The notes under the pieces were generated by a model, which did no database searches, had not been told where the DNA came from, and saw nothing but the letters and a program-made list of their open reading frames with translations. Shown here one piece after another: positions 44,881-53,771 of a stretch of DNA of 64,000 bases. The DNA is from JAWPMT01 sp965267435 (GTDB lineage: Bacteria > Bacteroidota > Bacteroidia > Cytophagales > Cyclobacteriaceae), in assembly GCA_965267435.1 (NCBI GenBank), contig OZ253960.1, positions 5,704,001 through 5,768,000 of the forward strand. Direction: 5' to 3'. Position numbers and translations under genes: made by a program. Position 1 is the stretch's first letter. Every line of letters begins with the position of its first letter.

Positions 44881-47800
44881 TCACCTCCTCCGCCTCCTCG
44901 CAACAACCCCACCTATCACCAATACCACTAGCAAACCCACGCCTATCACCCAGGGAATCACTTCACCCTTCTTTTTGATATTTACAGCATCTGTCTTGCC
45001 CATCATGATAAAGGGGGACCAGAAGGCGGGATGCTGCGTAATCCCCTGAGCGGACTGGATGAAGTCCAGCTTGGCTTGTCGAAGGGCTTCGTCCTTCTTC
45101 ATTCCGCCGTCCAGGTGATCGTAGAAGCGAGTCATCAGATCGGAGGTGGCTTCATCGTGGACTTGCCACAGAGATACGACCAGGGATGGTGCGCCAGCAT
45201 ACATAAAAGCTCTTGCCAGGGAGGCGATACCATTACCCGTTTCGAATTTTCCATATCCCGTTTCGCAGGCAGAGAGCACGACGAGGTCTGCATTGAGCTG
45301 GCTTTTGGAGATCTCGTAGGCCTGCCAGAAGTTGGATTCGCCGCTGTCGCTGTCTTCTGTGAACGCCAGAGAGGAAAGCACGGGGCGGTCCTTATCAAGG
45401 AACCCGTGCGTCGCAAAGTGCAAAATTGAGTAGTCCGGAGCTTTGGCTTTCACCATTCCCTCTGAGGCCATAGCATCAAAGGCAAAGAAACCGGCGTATT
45501 TTTCGCGGAGGCTCTCGACCTCCTTACGGGCGGCGGGTAGCTCCGTCAGTTCCCCTCGCCTCCATTGGTCCGTTGGGAGCCGCATGGTAAGTAGTCCAGT
45601 ATCCAATGCCACGTTATAGTCTGCAGCTACCGCCAACATTTGACCATTGTTCTTCGGGGCTTGGGCCTCCATATTTTCCTTCCAAAGGGTGGCGGAGTAG
45701 CTGTAGGAGATGCTGTAATCAGCTATGAGGTAGTGGGGACTTTGTACGTCCTGACCTGTCTCCACAAGGAAGGTCTCGAAGGGCAGGTGTCCTAATTCTC
45801 CATCAGGTACAATGATCAGATTGGTAAGCTCCTCTTTGCTGGCGACCGCGGGGGCAACGAGGCGCTGATAAAACCAGTAGGCCTGGTCTACATATTCCTG
45901 GTAAGCCTCTGCAGAGGTGTAGTCATTCAACGAATGGTGCAGTGAACGAATGCGTTCCTTCAGTTCGCTGTTGGAAATCGCGCATTGGTACCATTCCACC
46001 TCGTCCTGATCCAGGTAGAAAATATGTACAGCGGAGTCGCCAACGACATATTCCAACAAGGCCGTATTTGGACCTATCAAGCTCTGAAGGTCTTGGATGT
46101 TGGCATCGGTTGGCTGGTACTTGATTTGATAATATTTGGGGTAATCCTCCTTAATCATCGTGACGAACTCATCGATCTGCCTATTGAGGTGATTGAGCTC
46201 ATCTATCAGGGCCTTCTTGTAGTCCTGGGTTGGCTGTTCAAGCAATCGTGCTTGCAACTGGCTGCGGTCATTTATGAGATTCCGCTCAAGCCAAATGAGG
46301 CTGTCGGGCACTTCTCCCAATCGGTGGGCGACTTCAGACTTGGTGGCTTGTAGTAACAGCACAGACTTATTTTGATCTGTCAACGTGAGGGCCTTCACTG
46401 CTGCTGTTTGCGGGTCCAGCACTTGCAGACTTCTCTGCAGCCATTGATGGCTTTGAGAGAGTATCCGGAGCTTATCCTGTTCATTGGAGACCTCACTTCT
46501 TATTCTTACCAGAAGAACATTGGCCAAATCCGCGACAATGATCTGCTTGGTTTGAGCATCCTCTACACTCGGATCCTTAGGAAGAAGATCATACGCTATC
46601 CTGAGTGAGGAGAGCATTTCCTGTAAGTGAGCACTTGAGGCGTAGGGTACGGTTGCCAGTCGATCAAGCCATTCTTCATCGATCGTTTGAGCTAATTCAA
46701 GACCAGAGGGACTATAGATCGCGTCGGAGAGCGCTTTCCATGCCTGGTCGAAGCGATTGATTTTCCCATACAGTTCACAGATGTTGTTGAGTGACTTCCC
46801 GTATTCAGGGTGTTGTCTTCCCAGGGCCAATTCCCGAATGCTCGCGGCTTCCAGGTAGTAGGTCAACGCCGTGCTGTAGTTGCCCATTTTGTCATGGGTA
46901 AGGCCAATATTGTTGAGAGACGTAGCATAATTTGGATGGGACCGGCCAAGGGTTTTTTCGTCGATGGCATTGGCTTCGGTGAATAATGGCAGGGCCTGGC
47001 TATGTTTCCCCATGGCATTGTAGAGTGCCGCAAGATTATTCACTGAGCTGGCATAATACGGATGCCCCTTTCCCACCACTTTCTCGTCGATCTCCTTCGT
47101 CTGCAAATAGAGCGGCAGGGCCTCATCGTAATCGCCCATTGCTTCATAGAGCAATGCCAGGTTGTTGAGTAAAGTAGCGTATGATGGATGCTCAATTCCC
47201 ACGGTCTGAAGTAGAATCTCCTTGGTCTGAAGGTAGAGTGGGAGGGCTCTCTCATAGTGACCCATGGTCTCGTACAGATAGCCGAGGTTATTGAGTGCCT
47301 GCGCGTAGTCGTGATGATCTTTACCCAGCGTGCTTTCCTTGATTTCTAGTGCCTGCAGATACAGCTGGAGCGCTTTATCATAGAGTCCCATTTCCTGGAA
47401 AGAGTAGGCGATGTTATTTAAGGTGCCGGCATAGGTGGGATGCTCTTTCCCCAGGGCCTTTCCAAAGATCTCCAGTGCTTGTTCATAGAGCGGCAGCGAC
47501 TGACTATAGTTGCCCATTGACTTGTACAGGAAGGCCAGGTTGTTGATCGACAAAGCATAGTCAGGATGTTCTTCGCCTAGAGAATTTTTCCTGATGTCCC
47601 GAGCCTGCAGGTGTAACGGCAGTGCCAGGTCATAGTTACCCATGTATTCATGCAATACGGCGAGGTTATCCAAAGTATTGGCATAAAATGGATGTTCAGC
47701 GCCGAGTACTTTTTCGTCAATGGATTTGCACTCCAGAAGGCACTCCAGTGCGCGATCATAGTCACCTGTCTGTCGGTAGAGGAATCCCAGACGCGACAAT

Positions 47801-48015
47801 CCTTCCGCTCGGAGTGAATCGCTGCTATCTTCCATGGCTTTCTGAACCATCGCTTGGGCCATGGGTATGGCCATTGCATCCGCCCCTTGCTGAATATGGC
47901 TGCCGATCAAGCTGTCTAGTTCGCTGTAGCTGAAATTCGTATAGGTCTCAGCTGACTGGCTATAGCCAATGAAGGGGAGAAGGATCAAAATGGATGCCAG
48001 GGCACGCGGTCTCAT
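44881..48015 (-). CDS. TPR-CHAT protease-like protein, second of the pair
   Basis: This 1,044-residue paralogue has the same length and layout as its neighbour: signal peptide (MRPRALASILILLPFIGYSQ), ten or so KLC-type TPRs, linker, CHAT with His870 and Cys917 at identical positions, and C-terminal helix with an R-R-R-R-R end. The CHAT and tail regions are near-identical to the neighbour (A-C-E-T-G-Y-G-K-F-E-T-G-N-G); the TPR region is more diverged. It is followed upstream by the anti-sigma and sigma genes of module 2 in the same direction (145-base gap), so it may be co-transcribed with them. Confidence 0.9.
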   Translation of the reverse strand: MRPRALASILILLPFIGYSQSAETYTNFSYSELDSLIGSHIQQGADAMAIPMAQAMVQKAMEDSSDSLRAEGLSRLGFLYRQTGDYDRALECLLECKSIDEKVLGAEHPFYANTLDNLAVLHEYMGNYDLALPLHLQARDIRKNSLGEEHPDYALSINNLAFLYKSMGNYSQSLPLYEQALEIFGKALGKEHPTYAGTLNNIAYSFQEMGLYDKALQLYLQALEIKESTLGKDHHDYAQALNNLGYLYETMGHYERALPLYLQTKEILLQTVGIEHPSYATLLNNLALLYEAMGDYDEALPLYLQTKEIDEKVVGKGHPYYASSVNNLAALYNAMGKHSQALPLFTEANAIDEKTLGRSHPNYATSLNNIGLTHDKMGNYSTALTYYLEAASIRELALGRQHPEYGKSLNNICELYGKINRFDQAWKALSDAIYSPSGLELAQTIDEEWLDRLATVPYASSAHLQEMLSSLRIAYDLLPKDPSVEDAQTKQIIVADLANVLLVRIRSEVSNEQDKLRILSQSHQWLQRSLQVLDPQTAAVKALTLTDQNKSVLLLQATKSEVAHRLGEVPDSLIWLERNLINDRSQLQARLLEQPTQDYKKALIDELNHLNRQIDEFVTMIKEDYPKYYQIKYQPTDANIQDLQSLIGPNTALLEYVVGDSAVHIFYLDQDEVEWYQCAISNSELKERIRSLHHSLNDYTSAEAYQEYVDQAYWFYQRLVAPAVASKEELTNLIIVPDGELGHLPFETFLVETGQDVQSPHYLIADYSISYSYSATLWKENMEAQAPKNNGQMLAVAADYNVALDTGLLTMRLPTDQWRRGELTELPAARKEVESLREKYAGFFAFDAMASEGMVKAKAPDYSILHFATHGFLDKDRPVLSSLAFTEDSDSGESNFWQAYEISKSQLNADLVVLSACETGYGKFETGNGIASLARAFMYAGAPSLVVSLWQVHDEATSDLMTRFYDHLDGGMKKDEALRQAKLDFIQSAQGITQHPAFWSPFIMMGKTDAVNIKKKGEVIPWVIGVGLLVVLVIGGVVARRRRR

Positions 48016-48159
48016 AGACTAGTTGTTGAAGTCCAAAAAAAGTATTGAGGGACAGGGCAAAAAAGGGCAAAATAATGAATAATCAGATTTGAAAGGAATG
48101 CCAAGGGTCAGCTGGCGATTAGACACAATATGGTATGGCCGTAGGCACCAAGTTGAAAA

Positions 48160-48873
48160 CTAGAGATCTTTTATCAGGGCCTTTGCCTTGCCATTCCACC
48201 GCGAAGAGGGGTTGGCTACGAGCGGCTCCAGTTCCTTTTCTGCAAGTTTCCTGTCGCCCATTTGAAGGTAGGCCAGTGCCTGGTACCATTTCGCTGCATC
48301 CCTCAGTAAGTTGCCGTCGGAAGTATATGGCTCGAGTGTGGACAAGGCAAGTTCGCTGTCTCCATTAGCCAGGTACGATATGCCCAGGAAGAAATCACTG
48401 AAAGCAGGTGCCCCTACTGCCGATTCGAAAAAAGGAATAGCTTCAGCGTACTGCTGCTCTTCATAAAGTCCCATGGCCGTCGCAAAGTCATTGCTGCTGG
48501 CCGCACTATTCCGATCCGCCCCGATGGCCTCATAGGGCTCAAAATGCTCAGCGAAAAGCTCTTCAGAAGTGGCCGATGCTTGCAGCAGAAAATAGACCAA
48601 GGCGGTACCGGCAACCAGGAGCAACGATGCGGCTGCGGCAATCCGCATGGGTGACCAGAGAGCTCGCGTTTTCTGAGCCGGGGTGATGGCTTTTGCGACT
48701 TTGTCTCGATATGCCTTATCGAGCCGTCCTTCAAGGTATTGGTCGATTCCCCGATGAAACTCCACGATCGACCGTAACTCAGGGTGTTCATTCAGTGCCG
48801 CCTGAAAATCTTCCTCCGATACCTCGCCATTGAGGTAGTCGTCTGCTAATATGTCCAATTCATCTGCCGTCAT
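48160..48873 (-). CDS. TPR anti-sigma membrane protein, module 2
   Basis: The 237-residue protein is a full-length paralogue of the module 1 protein: cytoplasmic domain (1-70: D-I-L-A-D-D-Y-L-N-G-E-V-S-E-E-D-F-Q), transmembrane helix (about 77-98), and periplasmic TPR-like part (A-M-G-L-Y-E-E-Q-Q-Y-A-E-A-I-P-F-F, L-G-I-S-Y-L-A-N-G-D). ATGA overlap with the sigma stop. The next gene downstream on the same strand is a CHAT protease whose TPRs and active site lie in the same compartment as these TPRs. A physical or proteolytic link between them is inferred, not shown. Confidence 0.82.
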   Translation of the reverse strand: MTADELDILADDYLNGEVSEEDFQAALNEHPELRSIVEFHRGIDQYLEGRLDKAYRDKVAKAITPAQKTRALWSPMRIAAAASLLLVAGTALVYFLLQASATSEELFAEHFEPYEAIGADRNSAASSNDFATAMGLYEEQQYAEAIPFFESAVGAPAFSDFFLGISYLANGDSELALSTLEPYTSDGNLLRDAAKWYQALAYLQMGDRKLAEKELEPLVANPSSRWNGKAKALIKDL

Positions 48874-49418
48874 GTGTCCGCTAATTCGCTGTACATCGGA
48901 TCTTTTCTTACTTCGTCCATCAGCTTCTTTTTACATTGGAACTTCAGCTTTTTGGCGTACCCCTCGCTCTTCAATCCCAATCTTGCCGTGATCTCACGGA
49001 AGGAGATCTTCTCATAAAATAAGCGCAGGATATCCTGGCATTGTTTACCCAGTTGCTGGAAATGGGTTTCGTAGATGAGCTCCTTCTGGAGTTCGGCGTG
49101 GGCATCATCACTTTCCTTAGTGATACCTGATGCGACGTGCTCCTTTAGATACTTTCGCTCCACTCCCTTTCTCCTTATACGCATGAGCCAGAGCTTGCGG
49201 CAAATGCCGAATACATAGGCTTCGATCGATCCATTGATTTCGAAGGGTCCCTGGGAGGCCTTTTGGTAGAGGATGCTTAGTGCATCCTGAAAGAGGTCTG
49301 TGCCCTCGTCACTATCACCCCCATCTCGCACCACGATTGTATTGATACCGGGTAGGACTTCATCGTACCACTGGCGAATATTTCTCGGGTCTTGCAAAAG
49401 GTCGGTGGTTATCCGCAT
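48870..49418 (-). CDS. ECF-type sigma factor, module 2
   Basis: The 182-residue protein has region 2 (G-G-D-S-D-E-G-T-D-L-F-Q-D-A-L-S-I-L-Y, I-C-R-K-L-W-L-M-R-I-R-R-K-G-V-E-R-K-Y) and region 4 (C-Q-D-I-L-R-L-F-Y-E-K-I-S-F-R-E-I-T-A-R-L, S-E-G-Y-A-K-K-L-K-F-Q-C-K-K). It is a close paralogue of the module 1 sigma. The strong conservation of region 4 suggests that both may recognise similar promoters, in line with the shared motif before the two fibre genes. Confidence 0.9.
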   Translation of the reverse strand: MRITTDLLQDPRNIRQWYDEVLPGINTIVVRDGGDSDEGTDLFQDALSILYQKASQGPFEINGSIEAYVFGICRKLWLMRIRRKGVERKYLKEHVASGITKESDDAHAELQKELIYETHFQQLGKQCQDILRLFYEKISFREITARLGLKSEGYAKKLKFQCKKKLMDEVRKDPMYSELADT

Positions 49419-49517
49419 GCTGTTCAGCGATCAGTTGCTTTAGGTAGCAATTCGTTACTGGTCAGGGCCAGCTGACTTCAAATATAGGCTTGCCAAAAAT
49501 TTTTTTTAGTTCCTCGC

Positions 49518-49551
49518 GGTAACCAATCCGGGGGTCTGGCAACTGTAGTCA
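49518..49551 (+). promoter_or_regulatory. Conserved bipartite motif before fibre gene 2 (candidate sigma-specific promoter)
   Basis: GGTAACCA (49518-49525), a 14-base gap, then CAACTGTAGTCA. It matches the motif at 28648-28682 in sequence, spacing and distance to both divergent genes. Confidence 0.5.
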
Positions 49552-49607
49552 CAAAATGAGGAGACCGTGCCTGGCAAGGGTCGTCTCGATTGCTTGACTC
49601 ACAACTT

Positions 49608-52600
49608 ATGACTGATATGCAGACATCCCCAATCCCCAATCTCTTTTCTGCCAAATGGCCGTTTGAATCAAACAGGCAGAAACCACAGAGCCCTCGCTCT
49701 CACAATGACTATTACTCGCTCTCTGTCAATTGGCAGCAAGCTTTGAGGCTCATTTGCTTGCTGTTGATTGTGTTCGTATCAAGTTTCGAGACCGTAGCGC
49801 AGACTAACAATGCCTACGGTCATTTCAGTGATTATTCTGACAAAGGCTATCGAAATACGTCCATAGGGGCCGCGGCCTCCCGACTCATGAATTACAATAC
49901 GCGGGACAATGTGTTTGTTGGTTTCGCTACCGGTTACGACAACAACAATGGAGATTACAATGTCTTTCTCGGTTCCTACGGCGGCTACAACAATAGTTCG
50001 GGGTCGAGAAATATCTTCATTGGCTATCAAAGTGGTTACCGACTGAGTTCTGGTGCCGGTAATATTTTTCTCGGGTACCAGGCGGGCTACAATGAACTTG
50101 GGTCCAACAAACTGTACATTGACAATAGCAGCACGTCATCACCCCTCATTTGGGGCGATTTCTCATCTAATGTCGTCAATATCAATGGCAATCTTGGGGT
50201 TGGCACAACGGGACCCAGCCATAAGCTCCATGTTAAAGGAGACATGTATGCTGATGGGGGTTGGCTACGTGTGGCTGGCCAAAGAGGTCTCTACTTCCAA
50301 TCTTATGGTGGCGGCTTTTACATGCAAGACAACACATGGATCCGGACCTACAACAATAAGAGCTTCTACCACAATAGTGGAATAATGCGAACCGATGGCG
50401 AATTCCATGTTGGACCGGATGGTAACCGATTCATCGTGAATGCACAGGGCAATGTTGGAGTGGGCACCACTTCTCCAGGCTACAAACTCCAGGTGCATGG
50501 GGATACCTACATATACAATGGATGGCTGCGTATGACCGATGGCCGTGGAATGTACAACCAGTCAAATGGCACTTACTTCTACAATGATGATCCGAATTAC
50601 TGGCGTTCCCGGACGGATAGGGGCTTCGCAATAGCCAATCGAGCCAATCAGACCAAAGGCTATCTCTATCATGACAATGGCAATGGGTTTGGCTTGTTGG
50701 ATGGAAGCGGGGATTGGGGTCTTAGGCTTCAACTGGATGATTACACTGATATCTTGGCCGGGGCTACGCCGGGATTGCGTGTGGATGACAATGGCAATGT
50801 GGGCATATATACTGCCACGCCAACGGCAGAGTTGCATGTGGTCGGCTCAAACTATGACGCCACGCCGAATGTGGAGGGCACCCAGGTGCGTTCCGGGATC
50901 CTCGAACTCACCAGGAACAATGGCATGCCTTGGATAGACTTTCAAAATGATGTGAATGGAACGGACTACGACGCCCGGCTGGTGTTGGACAGCGACGATG
51001 TCTTGGCAGTTCGTGGAGCAAGCTTGAGTGTTGCTGATCAGCATCTCCTCAATGTTCGGAGTTTGCGGCTGAAAGACTGGGATGATGATACGGGTGGATC
51101 GGATACGAAATACCGGCTGCTGGCGAGGGATGGTGCCTGGATGTTTTACGACGGAGGAGTGGTCATTGGCAACTACGACAATGGTACGTGGTCTGACGTG
51201 CCAACGGGAAACCTGGTTGTCGAAGGCAATACGGGGCTTGGTGTTACGCAACCAATCGAGAGGCTGCAAGTAAATGGCAACGTGATGGCGGGAGCCTTCA
51301 TCACCACCAGACGGAGCGAGACGAATATCGACCACCTTTGGCATGATGACGACCCCGCGGGCGGTGCGGGCGGTACATGGCATTTTAGCTCTGATGCCTC
51401 CTTCAAAAGTGGTGGAAGTTCCCGGTTGCAGGCAGGTCACGTGCACATGACGGGCACAGATCAAGAAAGCTACTTTGCCGGGCAGGTTCGAGTGGCAGAT
51501 ACCCTTCATGCTGAGTACGTGAAGACAGACAACTTCACAGTAAACGGAGATTTTAAGTTTGATCTGGATGGCGAGCCCGACAGCCAGGTGCCCTTCGTTT
51601 TAAACCTCGACTCTGCTGGTAATATTGGCTATCAATCTGCGGAGTCGCTGACTCCATGGATGGTGAGACACGTTTTCAATAGCGAAGGTGAGACCATGCA
51701 TGTGATCTCCTGTGATACGGAAGATCCAGCATGTACTTGTCCCACGGAGATCATGGTGGAACTCGACCTGGTCGACATAGATGGCAATCTCCTCCTCGGA
51801 GACGATGCCTACATCGACAACGACGCAGATAAAGGTGGAGATGGCGACGATTGGCTCCGCGTCAATGGTTCGATACAATTCCGCGGCTCAGCGGCAGCAG
51901 AAGTGGGTATGAAGCTGCACGATCGGGAAAGCGTGGGTGACGATGGCCGATTCCTAGGGTTTGACCAGGTCGCAGGTGTGAGTTACTTCAGCAACTCTAA
52001 TGACAACCCCGCATCCTCTGCTACCACTGAGCATTTCTTGAGAGCGGACGCGAACAACAATGTCACACTTACCAACAACCTGGTCGTGGCAAACAGTCTG
52101 ACGGCGGATTCTCTGTCAGTAGAAGGTGATATGCGGGCCACCAATGGCGTGTTCACCGGTTATTTATCGGCTCAGTCTTTGGAACTCAGCGGCGTCTTGG
52201 AAGTAAATGAGCTAAGGGCAGATAGTATTTTTGCTGGTCACCTTTCTTCTGGATCAGCCGCCTTTACCGGGGGCATTTCGGGAACGACCGCCGACTTTAG
52301 CGCCGACGTTTCTATGGCCAACCTGACGGCAGTGGGTGCGACTTTTTTCGGAGGATTGCAGGGGACTGATGCAACATTCAATGGTGCATTGAATGCGGAC
52401 AGCTTCTCCGGCGGGACCGGGGAATTCTCAGGTGGACTCACTGCTGTCACCGGGTCTTTTGTCGAGGACATTTCGGCTGCAAGCGCCTTGCTCTCAGGCA
52501 CTGTGCAGGCCCAGCGGGGGATTTTCACAACAAGCATCTCCGGGCCTGCCGCAACGATCTCTTCACTCCAAGGTGGCAGTGTGTCACTCTCTGGGGGATT

Positions 52601-53303
52601 GACGGCCAGCTCTGCCAATTTCTCGGGAACAGTGTCAATGAATGACCTGTCGGCGGGAGCGGCCACATTTAGCGGAGTCGTCACCGGACAGGATGCCACG
52701 TTCTTGGGTGCCTTGACTACGAAGGCATTGCAATTGACTGGTATTGGATCCAATACGGATGCAGAGAGTGTGGTGGTCTTAGATACTGATGGTCATGTGG
52801 CAAAGAGAGACATCAGTTCATTAGGTCTTGGGCACTGGACGAAGGTCGAGGATGCTCAGTCCGATCAGCACAATGAAGTGCAATACACTAGTGGTGACAC
52901 GAGGGTCAAATCAATGATTGCGGATGTTTCTGATTTGAGTGACAAGGCCCTTGTTGTCTGGAACGACAATGATCAGAAGGAAGTATTCCGGGTTGACGGA
53001 GGCGGCCTGGTCAGGGCGGAGGAGTTGTTTCTGACCCAAAGTGGGTGGCATGACTATGTCTTCCAACCTGATTACGATCTCAAGCCACTGGATGAACTAG
53101 AGGAGTACATCAATACCAATAAGCATCTGCCGGATATTCCGTCGGAGGAAGAAGTGTTGCGAGACGGTGTAAAGGTGGGCGAAATGGAGGGCTTGCTCCT
53201 TAAGAAGATCGAGGAGCTCACACTCTACATCATAGAGCAAAACAAACGCATGGAGGCGCAGGATCAGCGCATCGAGGAGCTCCAGCAACAAATCAACCAA
53301 TAA
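49608..53303 (+). CDS. Giant repetitive fibre/adhesin-like surface protein, module 2
   Basis: The start at 49608 (MTDMQTSPIPN) gives 1,231 residues; the ATG at 49617 or a TTG at 49590 are alternatives. A long n-region again precedes the signal core (L-L-L-I-V-F-V-S-S-F-E-T-V-A-Q). There are only about four head-like repeats (about 104-168), then the same G-G-W-L-R-V / N-T-W-I-R-T-Y-N-N-K-S-F-Y segment as in module 1 and a shorter array of S-G-G-x-x-A-x-x-x-F-S-G repeats (about 840-1045). The same C-terminal domain and coiled coil end it. It is about 520 residues shorter than its paralogue, almost all by repeat number. Confidence 0.85.
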   Translation: MTDMQTSPIPNLFSAKWPFESNRQKPQSPRSHNDYYSLSVNWQQALRLICLLLIVFVSSFETVAQTNNAYGHFSDYSDKGYRNTSIGAAASRLMNYNTRDNVFVGFATGYDNNNGDYNVFLGSYGGYNNSSGSRNIFIGYQSGYRLSSGAGNIFLGYQAGYNELGSNKLYIDNSSTSSPLIWGDFSSNVVNINGNLGVGTTGPSHKLHVKGDMYADGGWLRVAGQRGLYFQSYGGGFYMQDNTWIRTYNNKSFYHNSGIMRTDGEFHVGPDGNRFIVNAQGNVGVGTTSPGYKLQVHGDTYIYNGWLRMTDGRGMYNQSNGTYFYNDDPNYWRSRTDRGFAIANRANQTKGYLYHDNGNGFGLLDGSGDWGLRLQLDDYTDILAGATPGLRVDDNGNVGIYTATPTAELHVVGSNYDATPNVEGTQVRSGILELTRNNGMPWIDFQNDVNGTDYDARLVLDSDDVLAVRGASLSVADQHLLNVRSLRLKDWDDDTGGSDTKYRLLARDGAWMFYDGGVVIGNYDNGTWSDVPTGNLVVEGNTGLGVTQPIERLQVNGNVMAGAFITTRRSETNIDHLWHDDDPAGGAGGTWHFSSDASFKSGGSSRLQAGHVHMTGTDQESYFAGQVRVADTLHAEYVKTDNFTVNGDFKFDLDGEPDSQVPFVLNLDSAGNIGYQSAESLTPWMVRHVFNSEGETMHVISCDTEDPACTCPTEIMVELDLVDIDGNLLLGDDAYIDNDADKGGDGDDWLRVNGSIQFRGSAAAEVGMKLHDRESVGDDGRFLGFDQVAGVSYFSNSNDNPASSATTEHFLRADANNNVTLTNNLVVANSLTADSLSVEGDMRATNGVFTGYLSAQSLELSGVLEVNELRADSIFAGHLSSGSAAFTGGISGTTADFSADVSMANLTAVGATFFGGLQGTDATFNGALNADSFSGGTGEFSGGLTAVTGSFVEDISAASALLSGTVQAQRGIFTTSISGPAATISSLQGGSVSLSGGLTASSANFSGTVSMNDLSAGAATFSGVVTGQDATFLGALTTKALQLTGIGSNTDAESVVVLDTDGHVAKRDISSLGLGHWTKVEDAQSDQHNEVQYTSGDTRVKSMIADVSDLSDKALVVWNDNDQKEVFRVDGGGLVRAEELFLTQSGWHDYVFQPDYDLKPLDELEEYINTNKHLPDIPSEEEVLRDGVKVGEMEGLLLKKIEELTLYIIEQNKRMEAQDQRIEELQQQINQ

Positions 53304-53324
53304 TCACCTAACCGGGCTGAGACG

Positions 53325-53771
53325 ATGATTTTCAAGAACAACATCAAGCTCCTGACGCTCCTACTGTTACTGGCAGCAGCAGGAGCGTTGCGGGCACAAG
53401 ACGCCATACACTTTGAATATGATGCCTCTGGCAATCGTGTGAAGCGATTCATGGTTGCGGAGGCTGAAGCGCGAGTAGCGGTCCTGGACGAAGCGCCAGA
53501 GGCCGATTCGCTTCTGAGAGATGAACTGCAGGAAGTCGTAGACTTGGTGTACCCCAATCCCACAGAGGGCCTACTCAGATTCACCATTCAAGGTGCAGAG
53601 GCGCCCCTGTCCCAGGTGAACATTTTCGATCTCAACGGGAGAATAATTTTCAGCAAGACCTTCAAGGTCCCGGATTTTGAAGTCGACCTCACAATAAAAC
53701 CGCTAGGAGTATACATAGTCCGTTGGGCATTCCTGGATCATACCCGAACCATCAAAATCATCAAGCAATGA
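53325..53771 (+). CDS. Small T9SS-sorted protein with one YD-like motif, module 2
   Basis: This 148-residue paralogue of the protein at 34021 has the same length, a signal peptide (MIFKNNIKLLTLLLLLAAAG), the motif H-F-E-Y-D-A-S-G-N-R-V-K-R-F and the T9SS sorting domain (V-Y-P-N-P-T-E-G-L-L-R-F to T-I-K-I-I-K-Q). The 21-base gap from the fibre gene is conserved between modules (TAATCACCTAACCG start), as is the ATGA overlap with the RHS gene. Confidence 0.85.
   Translation: MIFKNNIKLLTLLLLLAAAGALRAQDAIHFEYDASGNRVKRFMVAEAEARVAVLDEAPEADSLLRDELQEVVDLVYPNPTEGLLRFTIQGAEAPLSQVNIFDLNGRIIFSKTFKVPDFEVDLTIKPLGVYIVRWAFLDHTRTIKIIKQ

Noticed and set aside
41522..48015. CRISPR-linked TPR-CHAT (Craspase-type) system
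   Set aside because: No cas gene or array; these CHAT proteins carry signal peptides and membrane anchors.
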